Of a stretch of DNA of 7,001 nt, positions 5,702 to 7,001 are shown one piece after another; positions within the stretch are counted from its first letter, which is position 1, and each line of letters begins with the position of its first letter. The notes under the pieces were generated by a model. That model saw nothing but the letters and a program-made list of their open reading frames with translations, made no database searches and was not told where the DNA came from. The position numbers and the translations under genes were made by a program. Origin of the DNA: Planctomycetaceae bacterium (GTDB taxonomy: Bacteria; Planctomycetota; Planctomycetia; Pirellulales; Thermoguttaceae); NCBI GenBank assembly GCA_015062085.1, contig SUVI01000081.1, positions 1 to 7,001 on the forward strand, in the 5' to 3' direction.

Positions 5702-7001
5702 ATGCCTAAAATGATTCAAAAAACGCTCGTTTCGATTTTTTTCCTGATCCTCTGTATTTCCGGAACGGTCACAGGAAGAGAGATCTACGTCGACAATATG
5801 CGGGGCAATGACGCATTTACCGGCCACACGACTCGGGCAACAGACGAAAGTGGACCGGTCCGTACGATCCAGCGAGCCTTGGAACTCGCACGAAATGGCG
5901 ACTGCATCATCCTGACGAACAATCCGGAGCTTCCTTACCGCGAAAGTCTCCATCTTTGCGGTGAAAAGCACAGCGGGATCCCCGGTTTTCCGTTTCGGAT
6001 CATTGGAAATGGTGCGGTACTGGACGGAAGTGCTGAAGTCCCGCCTCATTTCTGGCATTCGATCGGAGCGAAAGGGATCTTTGTCTATCAGCCGCCTTAC
6101 ATTGCGGATCAGAATCTCTTCTATCGCGGCAAACCGATCAAACGCCTGGATGCCGGCGATGTGAAGACTATCCAGGAACTTCTAGCTCTTGACTGGAAGC
6201 CGATGCGTTGGTGTCTCTGCCATGGAAAAATTTATTTCAAACCCCAAGACGCCTCCATGGTTTTGGCGACCGAACGCCTGCTTCCTCCTGGAAGTTCCCA
6301 AGCCGCGGTTCGGCGTCAGTATGCTATCACCGCACCGGAAAAACAGTTTGGGATCATGCTTTCGCATGTCCGGAATCTAGAAATCCAGGATCTAGTCATT
6401 CAGGGATTCCAAAATGACGGAATGGTACTGAGCACCATGGCGGTCGACGTCAAATTGACGAATGTGACCTCCCGCGGAAACGCCCGAAACGGCATCTCCG
6501 TCGGAACTGGCTGTGCGCTATGGATGAAAGACTGTGTTTTGGGAAACAACCAGACGGCACAGCTCTTAACGGAAGAGGGATCGCTCACGTCGATCTTCAC
6601 TTCAGAACTGATCCCGTACCCAGCTCCCGCATGGGTCGAAAATGGCGGAGATGTCTATCTGGACCGCAAGAAAATCACAGGGGGGCTGAGCGAGATCGTT
6701 GATACAGGGTTTGAGGATGAGCCAAACTATTTCGGTGACGAAGCGGCTGCCGTTGAGGAAGTGGAACTGGAGGAGGAGACTGTAGACGATGAAGACTCCG
6801 CAGACTCGGTAGAAGACGAAGAAGATGCAGAAGACGAGGACGACGGAGGATTCGATTTCGGAGGAGACGACGATTCCGGAGACGATCCCGATGAAGAAAC
6901 GGAAGACGAGGAGGACGACGGAGGATTCGATTTCGGAGGAGATGACGATTCCGGAGACGATCCCGATGAAGAAACGGAAGACGAGGAGGACGACGGAGGA
7001 T
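5702..7001 (+). CDS. Secreted right-handed beta-helix protein with acidic repeat tail (3' end outside the window)
   Basis: The frame stays open from ATG 5702 to the last base (433 codons seen) and has no stop, so the gene is partial. AAAGG at 5690-5694 lies seven bases before the start; an in-frame ATG at 5711 is possible. Residues 1-25 form a signal peptide (basic start, then LVSIFFLILCISG), so the product is exported. REIYVDNMRGNDAFTG (26-41) followed by GPVRTIQRALELARNGDCIIL (51-71, broken here only by reading order) is the usual opening of pectate-lyase-like beta-helix proteins. The stretch around 216-285 has the short alternating coils of such a helix (NLEIQDLVIQGF, VKLTNVTSRGN, CALWMKDCVLGNN). 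From about residue 336 the protein turns almost wholly acidic, and from 379 it consists of 25-residue repeats rich in Asp, Glu and Gly. Catalysis cannot be claimed; it may bind or cleave polysaccharide, and the tail may bind Ca2+ or serve as a linker. Confidence 0.85.
   Translation, partial: MPKMIQKTLVSIFFLILCISGTVTGREIYVDNMRGNDAFTGHTTRATDESGPVRTIQRALELARNGDCIILTNNPELPYRESLHLCGEKHSGIPGFPFRIIGNGAVLDGSAEVPPHFWHSIGAKGIFVYQPPYIADQNLFYRGKPIKRLDAGDVKTIQELLALDWKPMRWCLCHGKIYFKPQDASMVLATERLLPPGSSQAAVRRQYAITAPEKQFGIMLSHVRNLEIQDLVIQGFQNDGMVLSTMAVDVKLTNVTSRGNARNGISVGTGCALWMKDCVLGNNQTAQLLTEEGSLTSIFTSELIPYPAPAWVENGGDVYLDRKKITGGLSEIVDTGFEDEPNYFGDEAAAVEEVELEEETVDDEDSADSVEDEEDAEDEDDGGFDFGGDDDSGDDPDEETEDEEDDGGFDFGGDDDSGDDPDEETEDEEDDGG
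6836..7001 (+). repeat. 75-bp in-frame tandem repeats encoding an acidic 25-residue unit
   Basis: Copy 1 is 6836-6910, copy 2 is 6911-6985, and copy 3 starts at 6986 and is cut by the window edge. Copies 1 and 2 differ at a single base (GAC against GAT, silent). Each unit starts with Glu-Asp-Asp-Gly-Gly-Phe-Asp-Phe-Gly-Gly, continues with Asp/Ser/Gly and a Pro, and ends with a Glu/Thr/Asp/Glu run. The total number of copies cannot be known from this window. Confidence 0.95.

Noticed and set aside
5525..6058. 177-codon open frame on the - strand
   Set aside because: It lies opposite the end of the reductase gene and the start of the beta-helix gene, both well supported, and its product resembles nothing.
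1..7001. A previously undescribed multi-gene system (defence, mobile or biosynthetic)
   Set aside because: The genes have separate ribosome binding sites and long spacers, belong to unrelated known families, and show no shared partner or transfer signature. I see no evidence that they work as one system.

Overview
The window is about 51% G+C by eye, and every gene I accept lies on the + strand. The gene set is a mannose-6-phosphate-isomerase-like cupin protein, a decayed secreted glycoside-hydrolase-type protein, a secreted beta-helix protein with an acidic repeat tail, and an orphan groES. This suggests a carbohydrate-degrading Gram-negative-type bacterium, most plausibly of the Planctomycetes/PVC group. 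That placement is inference from gene content and style; no rRNA or other marker is present.

Layout: 66-1310 encodes the cupin/phosphomannose-isomerase-like protein and is followed by a strong intrinsic terminator (1334-1369). 1403-2501 is a pseudogene of a large secreted carbohydrate-active protein. It keeps its signal peptide, N-terminal beta-sandwich region and C-terminal end, but the middle is gone and the two ends are in different frames. 2592-3686 encodes a single-repeat, six-transmembrane voltage-gated cation channel with a coiled coil and a repeat-rich, very basic tail. 3687-4040 has no gene but holds several AT-rich inverted repeats ahead of groES (4041-4328). A 17-bp tandem array of eight units (4315-4450) begins inside the last codons of groES and runs into the spacer. 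4549-5589 encodes an extended short-chain dehydrogenase/reductase (NAD(P)-dependent epimerase/dihydroflavonol-reductase type). From 5702 to the window edge runs an open, incomplete gene for a secreted right-handed beta-helix protein that passes into a highly acidic tail built of near-identical 75-bp repeats.

The genes do not form an evident single pathway. Sugar handling (cupin/isomerase-like protein, the remnant, the beta-helix protein) is a loose theme. The channel, groES and reductase look like independent units with their own ribosome binding sites and spacers of 80 to 350 bases. I found no phage, transposon, CRISPR, toxin-antitoxin or defence genes and no tRNA or rRNA. The most unusual features are the gutted pseudogene, the channel with its repeat-built tail, the tandem array growing out of the groES stop codon, and the acidic repeats of the last gene.
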